Positions 42,475 to 51,631 of a stretch of DNA of 64,000 nucleotides are shown here, piece after piece (position 1 is the stretch's first letter; every line of letters begins with the position of its first letter). The stretch spans positions 1-64,000 of the forward strand of contig CALWKX010000010.1 of assembly GCA_944381375.1 (NCBI GenBank), given 5' to 3'. The position numbers and the translations under genes are program-made. This stretch comes from an uncultured Lachnospiraceae bacterium (GTDB lineage Bacteria; Bacillota; Clostridia; Eubacteriales; Anaerofustaceae). The notes under the pieces were generated by a model. It worked only from the letters and a program-made list of their open reading frames with translations. It made no database searches and had not been told where the DNA came from.

Positions 42475-43187
42475 CAGTAAAACAGCATAAGGTTTTCGGA
42501 AAACGGCGCAGCTTCGGTTATGCCGTTTTTCCGTTATGCAAGCCATTAAGCAAGGACGTCATCTCGTCCAAGTCAAGATATGTCCGCACCTTTCCGAAAA
42601 ATAAGTCAATGTTTTCTGCCAGTTCTTCCTGCCTCTGCTCGCATATTGTTTAATATCGCATCTTATCCGATTGTATGATAATTTCGTGCGTCTGCAATTT
42701 CTGTTACAGAGGATTTTTTACCACGATATGACCGTTCTTAATAATTTGTTTTTTGCGTTTTTGCCTGAAAATAAAAAGATCGAAAAATGATTGACTTACT
42801 ATACAGCTTGTGATATGCTAAGCAAAAATATGTTTCTGCCGAGAAACGCTTATTCTTATTCCATTAGGCCTTTGAAGGAGTAGGAATGAGCGCTTGTTTT
42901 TTTGAAAGGTCATGGTATTTTGAGAAAAATAAAGCGACAGAAAAATTTAGCACTCAAACACGCGCCGTGAAGCATCGTTGCAAATCGCGATAATGTCAAA
43001 CCGCCAGTGGAAGCCTCTTTGTATATTGGAAATGACAATTGACTATGTAATGTGGAAAGAGGCGATAGAACTTAAAAGATAATAGAATAACCTGTAAATG
43101 AAATCAGCCCGCCGGGGTTTTATTTAATGTGTAGTAGGCCAGCGTTACACAAACGCTGGCCTATTTGAATTTAAGGAGTGAAAGAAT
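42475..43187. other. Non-coding, decayed region with recombinase-like peptide remnant
   Basis: No intact gene. On the minus strand, 42518-42649 is a 43-codon open stretch whose product includes DLFFGKVRTYLDLDEMT, weakly like the C-terminal tail of large serine recombinases or transposon-encoded proteins. It has stops on both sides. Other short frames are not persuasive. The end of the region carries a strong hairpin (43137-43161). Likely remains of a mobile element. Confidence 0.45.
43137..43161. repeat. Perfect 10-bp inverted repeat
   Basis: GGCCAGCGTT and AACGCTGGCC around a 5-nt loop, 26 bases upstream of the pseudogene start. Few T follow, so it could be a weak terminator or a leader structure. 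Confidence 0.6.
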
Positions 43188-43882
43188 ATGTGGTTTTTAT
43201 TAGGTACTACCTTAACAGCAAGTTTTTTTGACAGTTTAATCCGTCTGCTATTGCGCAGCAGATGTTACTTCAGGCTATGGTAAAAAAGAAACGCCATATT
43301 TGGTTTTTTATTTCTGGTATTGGAACAGCAAATTTGATAATGGGCTTAGCCATTTATTATGGCATTGCTGCATGGGTGTCAAAATTCCTTGTGAAAATTG
43401 CAAATGCGTATCATTTGTATGTATATGGGGCGGCGACAATAAGCGGTATAATACTTTTGGCTGTTGGAATTCGGCTCATAATCAAGATAAGACAAAGCAG
43501 CTCAGGTCAAAATGATAATGGATGCAAGGAAGCTAACAGTGTCAAAGCCCCTGCCCAGCTTTCCACCATATCTTTGTTTATCATGGGAGCAGCTTTTTGC
43601 ATGGTAGAATTGACGAGTGCATTCCCGTATTTTGGCTTTTTAGCGCTTTTAACAAGTTATCGATTGATATTTCCATTGGCGCTGTTATTCATGCTCATTT
43701 ATAACTTCAGGTATGTGCTCCCGCTCATTCTGCTCTATTTTGGATACAACAAATTGCAAGGGACGACTACAATCAAAAAATTAGAAAGCGTATTAGATAA
43801 AATATCATCATACATTGTACCGGTCGTAGTAAGTTTAGCAGGGATTTTTTTAATTTATTATGGTGTAATATCTTTATTTTAA
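43188..43882 (+). pseudogene. GAP/LysE-like membrane transporter gene with a one-base frameshift
   Basis: The first 16 codons from the ATG at 43188 (AAGGAG upstream) read WFLLGTTLTASFFDS. The rest of the protein continues in another frame as NPSAIAQQM and onward. The missing base is at ~43236-43237, where the family motif DSLNP would need TTR but only TT remains. Downstream, 206 residues with about six helices are intact. DSLNP-start proteins include GAP-like (Sap) and CcdA-like transporters. It is either a true pseudogene in decayed DNA or a sequencing error; the gene is otherwise undamaged. Confidence 0.75.
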
Positions 43883-44706
43883 AGCAATGAAAGTAGTGAA
43901 TTTTAAAACTGTGGCCGGTAAGCGGGCAGACGTTTAGCGGAAGCGATGAATATCGCATACTATGACAAAGATATTGCGACTGCCTTGATAAACATGGTAA
44001 TTGGCTTGCGTGATTTCATGATTGTGCGGGCTGCATTTTGCAGGATTAAAATTTTTGAGTCTGTTTATACGTGCAGATATGAGTTTCAAAATTACCCGTT
44101 GCTGGGAAAAATAAGCCGCCGGAACAGTGATGATATGCAAGGAGCCACAACAAGAGATTATATCTATTGATAAAAAAAGAGCATTATTATCAGTTCTATA
44201 TATGCGAGCCCTGCCCGAATTTAAATTTAGAAAAAGCCGTCAAAGATAAACTTCGCGCCTTAAGTTCTTGACGGCTTTTCTCGTCTTTGCTGTTAGACAG
44301 GCAAGATGGTGCAAGCGGATAAACTGCTGCGCTTTCAATCTATGATAATGTGTTACGCGATAGGAAGTGATAGAGCTTTGCACAACGCGGCTTTGTAGAC
44401 GCGAAACAAAGATAATAAGGACTTTATATTTCTATACTCAAAATGGCGGTCTACTGCGTAACAGTTCGTTATGCCAGCGTGTGGATATTTAGACGGACAA
44501 AAAACCTTGATTTATGCGGCTTGCGTAGAGCAGAAACAGAGCAGGGAATATCATATCCCTCGAAAGCGGAAAAATGCCGTTCTATTGTTCCACGCAGTAT
44601 AGAAAAAGCAGATAAGAAGTCCTTACCTGCTTTCTGCTGTAAATGCGCTACCATATTTATGTTTGTCGCTTATACTGTTTTATGATGATTTAAGAACGTT
44701 TTTATT
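43883..44706. other. Intergenic, decayed region with one terminator hairpin
   Basis: About 820 bases without a convincing gene. Frames at 43946-44170 and 44443-44685 lack ribosome sites and recognisable motifs. A strong hairpin lies at 44232-44281. The block follows the frameshifted gene and fits a degraded insertion. Confidence 0.5.
44232..44281. terminator. Hairpin terminator in the decayed region
   Basis: AAAAGCCGTCAA pairs with TTGACGGCTTTT around a 24-nt loop. T-rich sequence follows on both strands, so it can act either way. Confidence 0.65.
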
Positions 44707-46173
44707 TTAATTCATATTCATGATGTTATTGATTTCTTCCTGCGCATTGTTTATAGAATCTTCATAGGGTACCATAACATAAAGCTCCTGATCGCCGCCG
44801 GAATAAGTATAAGCGTATTCGTCGTATCCGTCCAGACTTATTATGCTGATGTCCCATGATTTCATATCACTAAGCTGCATTCTTATAAGACCTTTCATTT
44901 CTTTGGCAGATAAATTTGTTTCAATGCCTTCAGCTATACATGTTATGATGTCTTGGCAGTTAAACAGTGTATCAATAGATATTATTTTGTTCAAAAGGCT
45001 TTTAACCACTTGCATTTGATTTTGTACACGGTCTTTATCTCCATGGGGGAGCGCATAGCGTTCGCGGCAAAAGGCAAGCGTCTCAGCGCCGTTAAGTGTG
45101 TTTGAACCGCTTTTTACACTTACGCCTGTTATAGGATTGCTGAAAGCATATTCCGAATAAATAGTAATTCCGCCAAGCGTGTCAACAAGATCTATCAAAG
45201 AATTGTAGCTGACCCTTGCATAGTAATTAATTTTAATATCCAAAAGCTGCTCTACAGAGTCTATTGTGCAGTCAATTCCATATAAGCCAGTATGGGTAAG
45301 CTTGTCTTTTTCGCCTTCGCTTTCATTTATGTCTACATAAAAATCTCTCGGTATACCTATGAGCAGTACTTTTTTATTTAGCGGATTTATAACGGCAAGC
45401 ATATTGACGTCCGAATGAGTTACTTCGTCGTCAAGCCCTAAAGTGTCCACTCCTGATATAAATACTATAAATGGGTCTGTTGCAATATTGTCGGCCGGAT
45501 TTGAAGATGTTGCTGTTTTCTCATGTCTTGACGCCGTGTATATCACCTTTGTATTTTGAGCAAAAGACGGATATTCGCTTTCTACTGAACTTCTTTGATT
45601 TTCATTTAGTATGATTGCGCTGATTTCGTTATTCATCAATGCGTTTATATAGTTTGATTCATTATCATATTCCTTGATTGTTACGCTGTTTTTAGTCTTG
45701 TCCTGTAGTTCGCTTATACACAGCTCATTGCCTTGTGATAACGAAGGCAGAGCGTATATACCAACATTAGTATCTTGTAAATCTTTTATTCCGTTTATAT
45801 CGGCGTTGCTTAAAGTTACAATCGATATGTTTTCTACCGTCTTGCCTGCGGCAAAAATATTCATGGCGTTGTTGAGTATATCTGTAATCAAATACGAAGA
45901 AATTAATAATACAGCGCTGATAAGTATTGCAATAAAAGAACAGACGCTTTTCCAGCCTTTTCTGACATTCGGTTCAGATTTCAGAAGCAGATAAAAAATT
46001 ATTAATAAAATAACAGAAGCTCCTGCAAGCGCCGCAATGTATTTGAAAGGAAATATTCCTGACAACACAGCAGTTATTATTATTGCAATAATAGATATTG
46101 TGAGCAGGAATTTTGCAAAACCATATGGCCTTTTAGTTCTGCGGAGTTTTATTCTTTTTAATTTTCTCGCCAT
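44707..46173 (-). CDS. LytR-CpsA-Psr (LCP) cell-wall glycopolymer ligase with an extra extracellular domain
   Basis: A 488-residue protein. A basic N-terminus is followed by three membrane helices (about 18-41, 46-67, 77-101). Residues ~110-225 resemble a periplasmic-binding-protein half (LKDLQDTNVGIYALPSL-like and YINALMNNEISAIILNE), an insert known in some clostridial LCP proteins. The LCP domain (~235-430) has DPFIVFISGVDT, IGIPRDFYVDI and CRERYALPHGDKDRVQNQ, giving the conserved Arg/Asp residues. LCP enzymes attach teichoic-acid-like or capsule polymers to peptidoglycan. It follows rfbA by 15 bp. Confidence 0.85.
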   Translation of the reverse strand: MARKLKRIKLRRTKRPYGFAKFLLTISIIAIIITAVLSGIFPFKYIAALAGASVILLIIFYLLLKSEPNVRKGWKSVCSFIAILISAVLLISSYLITDILNNAMNIFAAGKTVENISIVTLSNADINGIKDLQDTNVGIYALPSLSQGNELCISELQDKTKNSVTIKEYDNESNYINALMNNEISAIILNENQRSSVESEYPSFAQNTKVIYTASRHEKTATSSNPADNIATDPFIVFISGVDTLGLDDEVTHSDVNMLAVINPLNKKVLLIGIPRDFYVDINESEGEKDKLTHTGLYGIDCTIDSVEQLLDIKINYYARVSYNSLIDLVDTLGGITIYSEYAFSNPITGVSVKSGSNTLNGAETLAFCRERYALPHGDKDRVQNQMQVVKSLLNKIISIDTLFNCQDIITCIAEGIETNLSAKEMKGLIRMQLSDMKSWDISIISLDGYDEYAYTYSGGDQELYVMVPYEDSINNAQEEINNIMNMN

Positions 46174-46188
46174 AATAATTCGAATTTC

Positions 46189-47073
46189 CTATACGGTGAT
46201 TTTATTTGAGCAAAAATTTGTTATATATTTCCCGTATTCAGCTGCATTCATTTTTTCGGCAAGCTCATTAAGTTTGTTTATATCTATATATCCTTTTTTG
46301 TATGCAGTAATATCAGCGCTGCCTATGATAGTATTTTCAGCTTCCTGTATGTTTTTGATACATTCAGACGCTGTAAACGTCCTTTCAGCGCTTCCCACGT
46401 CATGCCATATAAATTCTTTCGGAAGAGGCTCCACATATAATTTGCCGTTTTTTAAATATTGCTCGTTCACGTGAGTTATTTCAAGCTCTCCTCGCGCAGA
46501 AGGAGTCAGCGCCTTGGCAATTTTAACTACTTCATTATTGTAATAATAAAGACCCGGTACAATGTAATTGGACTTTGGATTTTCTGGCTTTTCTTCGATG
46601 GAAATAACTTTATTGTCCTTGTCGAATTCTATAACGCCGAATGGTCTGGGGTCAGATACGTATATTCCGAATACAACAGCGCCGTCAAGTTTGTTTATGG
46701 CTCCGGAAAGTATTTTGCCCATTTCAGGATGATAAAAAATATTATCTCCGAGAATTAAGCATACATTATCTTTTCCAATAAATTCTTCACCAATTATGAA
46801 TGCGTCTGCAATGCCCTTCGGGACGGATTGTTCGATGTATTCTATGCTGAGTCCCCATTGGCTGCCGTCGCCCATAAGCTCTTTAAACCATTCCGTTTTT
46901 CCCGGAGGGGTAATTATGAGTATCTGAGTTATACCGCTTTCCATCAGTGTGCAAAGCGAGTAGTATATAAGAGGCTTGTCGTAAACGCCGACCAATGCCT
47001 TAGGCGTAGACAGTGTAATGGGATACATTCTGGTGGCTTTCCCTGCGCAAAGTATAATACCTTTCATTTGCAT
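46189..47073 (-). CDS. rfbA: Glucose-1-phosphate thymidylyltransferase-like nucleotidyltransferase
   Basis: A 294-residue sugar-nucleotide synthase. KALVGVYDKPLIYYSL, LGDNIFYHPEM and PFGVIEFDKDNKVISIEEKPENPKSNYIVPGLYYYNNEVV are RmlA signatures, and RGELEITHVN the late one. The nucleotide loop is unusual: ILCAGKATRMYPIT in place of the usual GG-x-GTRLYPLT. The C-terminal substrate motif also differs (WHDVGSAERTF). It probably makes an NDP-sugar for cell-wall glycopolymer, feeding the LCP protein downstream. GGAGGAT precedes the ATG. dTDP-rhamnose is the default guess, not proven. Confidence 0.82.
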   Translation of the reverse strand: MQMKGIILCAGKATRMYPITLSTPKALVGVYDKPLIYYSLCTLMESGITQILIITPPGKTEWFKELMGDGSQWGLSIEYIEQSVPKGIADAFIIGEEFIGKDNVCLILGDNIFYHPEMGKILSGAINKLDGAVVFGIYVSDPRPFGVIEFDKDNKVISIEEKPENPKSNYIVPGLYYYNNEVVKIAKALTPSARGELEITHVNEQYLKNGKLYVEPLPKEFIWHDVGSAERTFTASECIKNIQEAENTIIGSADITAYKKGYIDINKLNELAEKMNAAEYGKYITNFCSNKITV

Positions 47074-47085
47074 CCTCCTGAAATC

Positions 47086-47120
47086 TATAATAGGGACAAT
47101 TGACGCTTGTCCTTATTATA
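47086..47120. promoter_or_regulatory. 14-bp inverted repeat overlapping the rfbA promoter
   Basis: TATAATAGGGACAA pairs with TTGTCCTTATTATA (one G-T pair) around TTGACGC. On the minus strand the distal arm begins with an extended -10 (TGTTATAAT). The repeat lies 13-47 bases before the rfbA ATG, so a repressor site or RNA hairpin at the 5' end are both possible. Confidence 0.6.
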
Positions 47121-47211
47121 ACATTATTAAATGCCGAAAAATATGAAATATTCTATTTAATCGATGTCTAATATATATATATTGGATAATAAAGCGTAAA
47201 ACAGCTATGCA

Positions 47212-48255
47212 TTAATAGCTCATAAGCCGTTCCCATGCTTCAGCATATTTATCTACAAAATCTCCCAAGTGCTTTACTCTCTCTCCGTTTTGGATGATTT
47301 CATAAGTCGGATAATATGCAATAGTATTAGCCCATTCCTGAGTGCTTTTTAGTTCGTTCAATACGTTTATATTTGCCGAGGTGTATTTATAAGACAGTGT
47401 ATTAAGCATTGATATATCATCTCTGCATAAAAAGTTTAGATATTCATGCGCAAGATCTTTATTAGATGAGCTTTCGGTTATACATACAGTGTCTATCCAC
47501 AAATTATAGCCTTCCTTGGGAAGAGAATAAGCAAGATTATCATTTTGCATCATAGCATTTACAGCATCGCCTGAAAATACAACTCCAATCGCTGCTTCTT
47601 CAGCCACAAGCATGTCGGCAAGCACATCACAGCCCCATGCCAGTGTCAAAGGCTTTTGTTCAATGAGCAGTTGTTCAGCTTCATTTAATTGATTGATATC
47701 TGTAGTATTCATGGAATATCCCAAATATTTTAATGCAACGGCAAAAGTGTCGCGTAAGGAATCATACATCAGAATTTGACCGCTTAAACGCTCATCCCAT
47801 AATATGCCCCACGTGGAGGCTTCTTCTTCACTTACTACATTCTTGTTATACAGCAAGCCTATAGTTCCCCAATAATAGGGAAGGGAATATTTATTGCCTG
47901 GATCAAAGTCTCTGTTCAGAAGTTCGGGTACGAGATTAGTTATGTTTGGTATTTTATCAAGATCAAGTTCAGCGACAAATCCTTCCTCTATGAGGCGTTC
48001 AAGCATAAATTCAGATGGAAAGATAACATCATATGTGGAATTGCCGTTTTTTAATTTCATATACAATTCTTCATTTGAATCATATGTTTCATATACTACC
48101 CTGCAATTGAATTCTTCTTCAAACATATCATTGATTACAGGATCAACATAATTACCGAAATTATATACATAGAGAGTTTGTTTTGAGCTGGCGCATGCGC
48201 TGAGCGAACAAAAAATTATTGATATGATAAGTATAACTGCTATTTTCTTTTTCAT
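47212..48255 (-). CDS. potD: Spermidine/putrescine ABC transporter substrate-binding lipoprotein
   Basis: A 347-residue lipoprotein: signal sequence IAVILIISIIFCSLSACAS with lipobox LSAC. TLYVYNFGNYVDPVINDMFEEEFNC and YDVIFPSEFMLERLIEEGF match PotD, as do the aromatic/acidic residues of the polyamine site (YYWGTIGLLYN). It captures polyamines outside the membrane for PotABC. The ATG overlaps potC's stop (ATGA), last in the potABCD operon. Confidence 0.92.
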   Translation of the reverse strand: MKKKIAVILIISIIFCSLSACASSKQTLYVYNFGNYVDPVINDMFEEEFNCRVVYETYDSNEELYMKLKNGNSTYDVIFPSEFMLERLIEEGFVAELDLDKIPNITNLVPELLNRDFDPGNKYSLPYYWGTIGLLYNKNVVSEEEASTWGILWDERLSGQILMYDSLRDTFAVALKYLGYSMNTTDINQLNEAEQLLIEQKPLTLAWGCDVLADMLVAEEAAIGVVFSGDAVNAMMQNDNLAYSLPKEGYNLWIDTVCITESSSNKDLAHEYLNFLCRDDISMLNTLSYKYTSANINVLNELKSTQEWANTIAYYPTYEIIQNGERVKHLGDFVDKYAEAWERLMSY

Positions 48256-49031
48256 TTGGTTTTCCTTTCTGTTTTAAGCATTCTTAAGTTTACTGCAACA
48301 AGCAGTGTAAATACAACAGTTAACATCAGTACGCTGAGAGCGTTTATTTCCGGTGAAATACCTCGTCTTGCTGAAGTATATACATAAATTGATAAGTTAG
48401 TAACGCCTGATCCTGTAGTGAAAAAGCTTACCACGAAATCGTCAAGCGAAAGCGTAAATGCCAATAGTGCACCTGTGATTATTCCGGGCCTGATCTGCGG
48501 GATTATTACCTTTCTCAGTGTGTATAAAGGTTTTGCTCCCAGATCGTACGCCGCATTTATTGTATTTGTATTTAGTTTTTTTATCACAGGCATTACTGAT
48601 ATTACTACAAACGGTATGCAAAAAGTTATATGCGATATGAACATTGTCAAAAATCCGAAATTCAGATCCATAAATGTAAAAAGCAGCATCAGTGATACGC
48701 CTATTATTATATCAGGGTTAATAATTCCCAGATAATTTATTGCCATTATGGTTTTTTTTGAATATTTGCCAAGGCCTGAAATGCCTACAGCCGCCAATGT
48801 ACCTATTATTGTAGAAATTATCATTGCGACAGCGGCTATGATCAATGTATGAGTAAGCGCTGTTAATATCTGTTTGTTGCTAAACAGGCTTATATACCAT
48901 TTCAGCGAAAAACCTCCCCATATTTTGCTTGTGCGCGATTCGTTGAAGGAATATACTGCCATGATAATAACAGGAGCATATAGGAAGATCAAAAGCATAT
49001 ATGTATATATGCGGCCGAATATTCTTCTCAT
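48252..49031 (-). CDS. potC: Spermidine/putrescine ABC transporter permease PotC
   Basis: A 259-residue permease with six helices. The EAA loop is AAYDLGAKPLYTLRKVIIPQIRPGI, the contact with the PotA ATPase. FSLDDFVVSFFTTG is typical of PotC. It overlaps potB by 4 bases and potD by 4 bases, so the operon is tightly coupled. Confidence 0.93.
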   Translation of the reverse strand: MRRIFGRIYTYMLLIFLYAPVIIMAVYSFNESRTSKIWGGFSLKWYISLFSNKQILTALTHTLIIAAVAMIISTIIGTLAAVGISGLGKYSKKTIMAINYLGIINPDIIIGVSLMLLFTFMDLNFGFLTMFISHITFCIPFVVISVMPVIKKLNTNTINAAYDLGAKPLYTLRKVIIPQIRPGIITGALLAFTLSLDDFVVSFFTTGSGVTNLSIYVYTSARRGISPEINALSVLMLTVVFTLLVAVNLRMLKTERKTK

Positions 49032-49852
49032 TGCATATTTTCTCCTTTAAGAGAATCAGCGTCATATTTATTAATGAAATACATTATTGTAAGTATGACA
49101 ATTGTAAGAATAACGGCGAGCGCTGAACCAAAGCCCCAATCTCCCTTTTGAAAAAATTGATGCTGAATCAGCTTCCCCATATACATTTGCTGAGCGCCTC
49201 CGAGCAGATCCGGAATTACAAACATGCATACAGAAGGAATAAATACCATAGCTATGCCCGTTATTATTCCGGGCGCAGACAGCGGAAGCGTTATTTTAAA
49301 AAATGTTGTTAGTCTGTTTGCGCCCAGGTCCATTGATGCTTTTTCGTAAATCCGCGGAGTTTTGATCAATGTGGAGTAAATAGGGTAAAGCATGAAAGGC
49401 AAATAATTATATACCATTCCTATGAATACTGCGCCGTTATTGTAAAGCAGATTCATTTGAGCTAAGCCAAATAATGTCAAAAAATTATTGATTATACCGT
49501 TTTTGGCAAGCAGCGTCATCCATGAATATGTTCTTAACAAAGCGTTCATCCATGTCGGCACAATAATAAGAGTAAAAAGTATATTTCTTTTTCGCCCATT
49601 CAGTCTGCTTATGTAATATGCAGCCGGGTATGAAACGACAAGACATAATGCCGTACATATTGCTGCCATCAAAAGCGATTTTGCGAAAATTTTCAAATAT
49701 GCGGGCTGAAAAAATGTTTTGAAATTATCCAGTGTGATTCCTTCTCCGCCCAATACTCCGAAAGCATAAAGCAGCATTATCGTTAAAGGAGCTATTACGA
49801 ATAACACAGACCATGCAATATAAGGATAGCTGAAGCGTTTTTTAAATTGCAT
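49028..49852 (-). CDS. potB: Spermidine/putrescine ABC transporter permease PotB
   Basis: A 274-residue permease with six helices and the EAA loop KASMDLGANRLTTFFKITLPLSAPGI. IVPTWMNALLRTYSWMTLL is the PotB/H signature around the second helix. It begins 2 bases after the potA stop and overlaps potC. Confidence 0.93.
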   Translation of the reverse strand: MQFKKRFSYPYIAWSVLFVIAPLTIMLLYAFGVLGGEGITLDNFKTFFQPAYLKIFAKSLLMAAICTALCLVVSYPAAYYISRLNGRKRNILFTLIIVPTWMNALLRTYSWMTLLAKNGIINNFLTLFGLAQMNLLYNNGAVFIGMVYNYLPFMLYPIYSTLIKTPRIYEKASMDLGANRLTTFFKITLPLSAPGIITGIAMVFIPSVCMFVIPDLLGGAQQMYMGKLIQHQFFQKGDWGFGSALAVILTIVILTIMYFINKYDADSLKGENMQ

Positions 49853-49854
49853 TG

Positions 49855-50892
49855 CTATGACCTCATTAAGTGATATATTTCGTCTTTAAATTCGAATTTT
49901 GCGCTTTGTCCCGCCTCGAACGCTTTTTCAGAACGGCCTTTTATTCTTTCACCGTTTAAATCAGCTGTTATCTCATAATATTCGCCTTTAAATATGGAAC
50001 TGATTACTTTGGCAGTAAGCGAATTTTCTTTTGCAGAGCCGAAATAAACGTTTTCAGGACGAATTAGCGCATAAGCGGTTTCATCTTTTTTGAAGCCGCT
50101 CGTCTCGCAGTTAATAATCGCTGTGCCGAATACTTTTGCTCTACCATTATCCATTACAACTGAATTCAAGATATTGCCGTCTCCTATAAACTGCGCGGCG
50201 AAACTGTTTACGGGTTTTGCATATATCTCGTCTGGAGGAGCTTTTTGCAGAATGGAGCCTTTATTTATAACTATAATATCATCGGAAAGACTCAGCGCCT
50301 CATTTTGATCATGTGTAACGTAAACGAATGTGATTTTAGTGGCTTTCTGAAGCGCTTTAAGTTCACGCTGCATTTCTTTTCTGAGCTTCAAATCCAAAGC
50401 GCTGAGCGGTTCGTCCAGCAAAAGCAGCTTGGGTTCGTTGGCCAAAGCTCTTGCTATGGCCACTCTTTGTTGTTCACCGCCGCTTAAAGTGCGCACATCG
50501 CGTTTTTCATAACCTGAAAGGCTTACGGTTTCGAGAAGTGCGCTGACTCTTTTTTTTATTTGACTGGCGCTGAGTTTTTTTATTTTGAGTGAAAAAGCAA
50601 TGTTTTCATATACATTCAAATGAGTAAATAGGGCATAATCCTGAAAAACTGTATTTATTGCGCGGGAATATGCAGGAGTATGAGTTATATCAATACCTTC
50701 GAAGATAATTTTCCCAGTGTCCGGACGTTCCAGACCGGCGATTATCGAAAGCATCGTTGATTTTCCGCAGCCGCTTGGACCGAGTACAGTAATAAATTTG
50801 CCTTCCTCAGCCTCCCATTCAATGTTTGTAAGAGCTTTTTTATTGCCGTAATATTTTGATATATTTTCCAGTTTCAAGATTGTGCTTGTCAT
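49855..50892 (-). CDS. potA: Spermidine/putrescine ABC transporter ATPase PotA
   Basis: A 345-residue ATPase. Walker A GPSGCGKST, Q-loop VFQDYALF, signature LSGGEQQRVAIARAL, Walker B LLLLDEPLSALD and H-loop VTHDQ are intact. The C-terminal TOBE-type domain (~240-345) carries ALIRPENVYFG. It opens potABCD and is divergent from the ECF S-component gene, with a shared 166-bp promoter region. Confidence 0.94.
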   Translation of the reverse strand: MTSTILKLENISKYYGNKKALTNIEWEAEEGKFITVLGPSGCGKSTMLSIIAGLERPDTGKIIFEGIDITHTPAYSRAINTVFQDYALFTHLNVYENIAFSLKIKKLSASQIKKRVSALLETVSLSGYEKRDVRTLSGGEQQRVAIARALANEPKLLLLDEPLSALDLKLRKEMQRELKALQKATKITFVYVTHDQNEALSLSDDIIVINKGSILQKAPPDEIYAKPVNSFAAQFIGDGNILNSVVMDNGRAKVFGTAIINCETSGFKKDETAYALIRPENVYFGSAKENSLTAKVISSIFKGEYYEITADLNGERIKGRSEKAFEAGQSAKFEFKDEIYHLMRS

Positions 50893-50993
50893 ATTAATTC
50901 ACCGTTGAAGTTTAATACAAAACAAATATAGTTTACTACATTATTTCACATCATTCCACACAAAAAAGTAAAAAAACATTATTAAATAAACAA

Positions 50994-51036
50994 TTGACAA
51001 AAACGAAAATAGATATATAATAAGTGAAATCACTTA
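50994..51036 (+). promoter_or_regulatory. Promoter with a palindromic operator for the ECF S-component gene
   Basis: TTGACA (50994-50999), 16-bp spacer, TATAAT (51016-51021). Directly after it is the perfect palindrome TAAGTGA-AA-TCACTTA (51021-51036), centred on the predicted transcription start. A near-consensus promoter with an operator at the start site suggests tight repression. The regulator is not in the window. Confidence 0.75.
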
Positions 51037-51058
51037 ATAATTTAAAGAAGGTTTAGTT

Positions 51059-51562
51059 ATGAAGAAGAATTTTGTTAAGTATTTGCCATTCTGCGGCGTA
51101 TTTGCCGCTTTAACTATGATACTTACTATGATTAATATTACTCTTCCTATTTCTACGAAAGGCTGTTTGGTTCATTTAGGCGTTGTTATGGTGCTCGTCA
51201 GCGCATACTTGCTGCCTGCCAGTTGGGCGGGAGTTAGCGTAGGACTGGGTATGGGACTTTATGATCTGTTAGGCGGCTGGGTTTTATGGGCTCCGTTTAC
51301 ATTTATTATAAGATTCGTTCAAACATTTATAATAGCTAAGCTTTTTTTTGCAGAAGATAGCAGCACTTTCGTAAAAACGTTAGCTGTCATATTGGAAATA
51401 GCTGTGGCGGTTGCGGGTTATTATATTGCTGAGGTTATTCTTTACGGCAACTGGATAGTTCCTCTGGCTTCAATGCCTGCTGAGTTTGTTTTGAATTTAG
51501 TCGGTATTATAGTTGGGCTTATTATTACCGGATTTATAAAACGCATTGGTGTGAAAATTTAA
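51059..51562 (+). CDS. ECF transporter S component, substrate unknown
   Basis: A 167-residue membrane protein with about five to six helices. CGVFAALTMILTMINITLPIS has the alanine-rich helix 1 that contacts EcfT, and WAGVSVGLGMGLYDLLGGWVLWAPFTFIIR resembles vitamin S components with a loop over the pocket. It stands alone, so it would use a shared energy module. Its strongly repressible promoter suggests a vitamin or precursor whose level is sensed. Pantothenate, thiamine precursor or queuosine-like substrates cannot be told apart. Confidence 0.75.
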   Translation: MKKNFVKYLPFCGVFAALTMILTMINITLPISTKGCLVHLGVVMVLVSAYLLPASWAGVSVGLGMGLYDLLGGWVLWAPFTFIIRFVQTFIIAKLFFAEDSSTFVKTLAVILEIAVAVAGYYIAEVILYGNWIVPLASMPAEFVLNLVGIIVGLIITGFIKRIGVKI

Positions 51563-51631
51563 AAAAAGAGGCTTGTAAAATCAAAGCCGCTTTCAGACGT
51601 TTTATTCAGCTTCAAGGAGCTTATGTGCGCA

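Noticed and set aside
43946-44170. 74-codon frame after the frameshifted transporter gene
   Set aside because: No recognisable domain and no supporting signals on either strand.
44443-44685. 80-codon frame upstream of the LCP terminus
   Set aside because: No ribosome site, no motif, and it lies in decayed sequence; kept only as part of the region description.
51570-51588. Weak hairpin after the ECF S-component gene as a terminator
   Set aside because: GGCTTG/CAAAGCC pairs only with a bulge; too weak to list, though the A-rich flank would give a minus-strand T-run.
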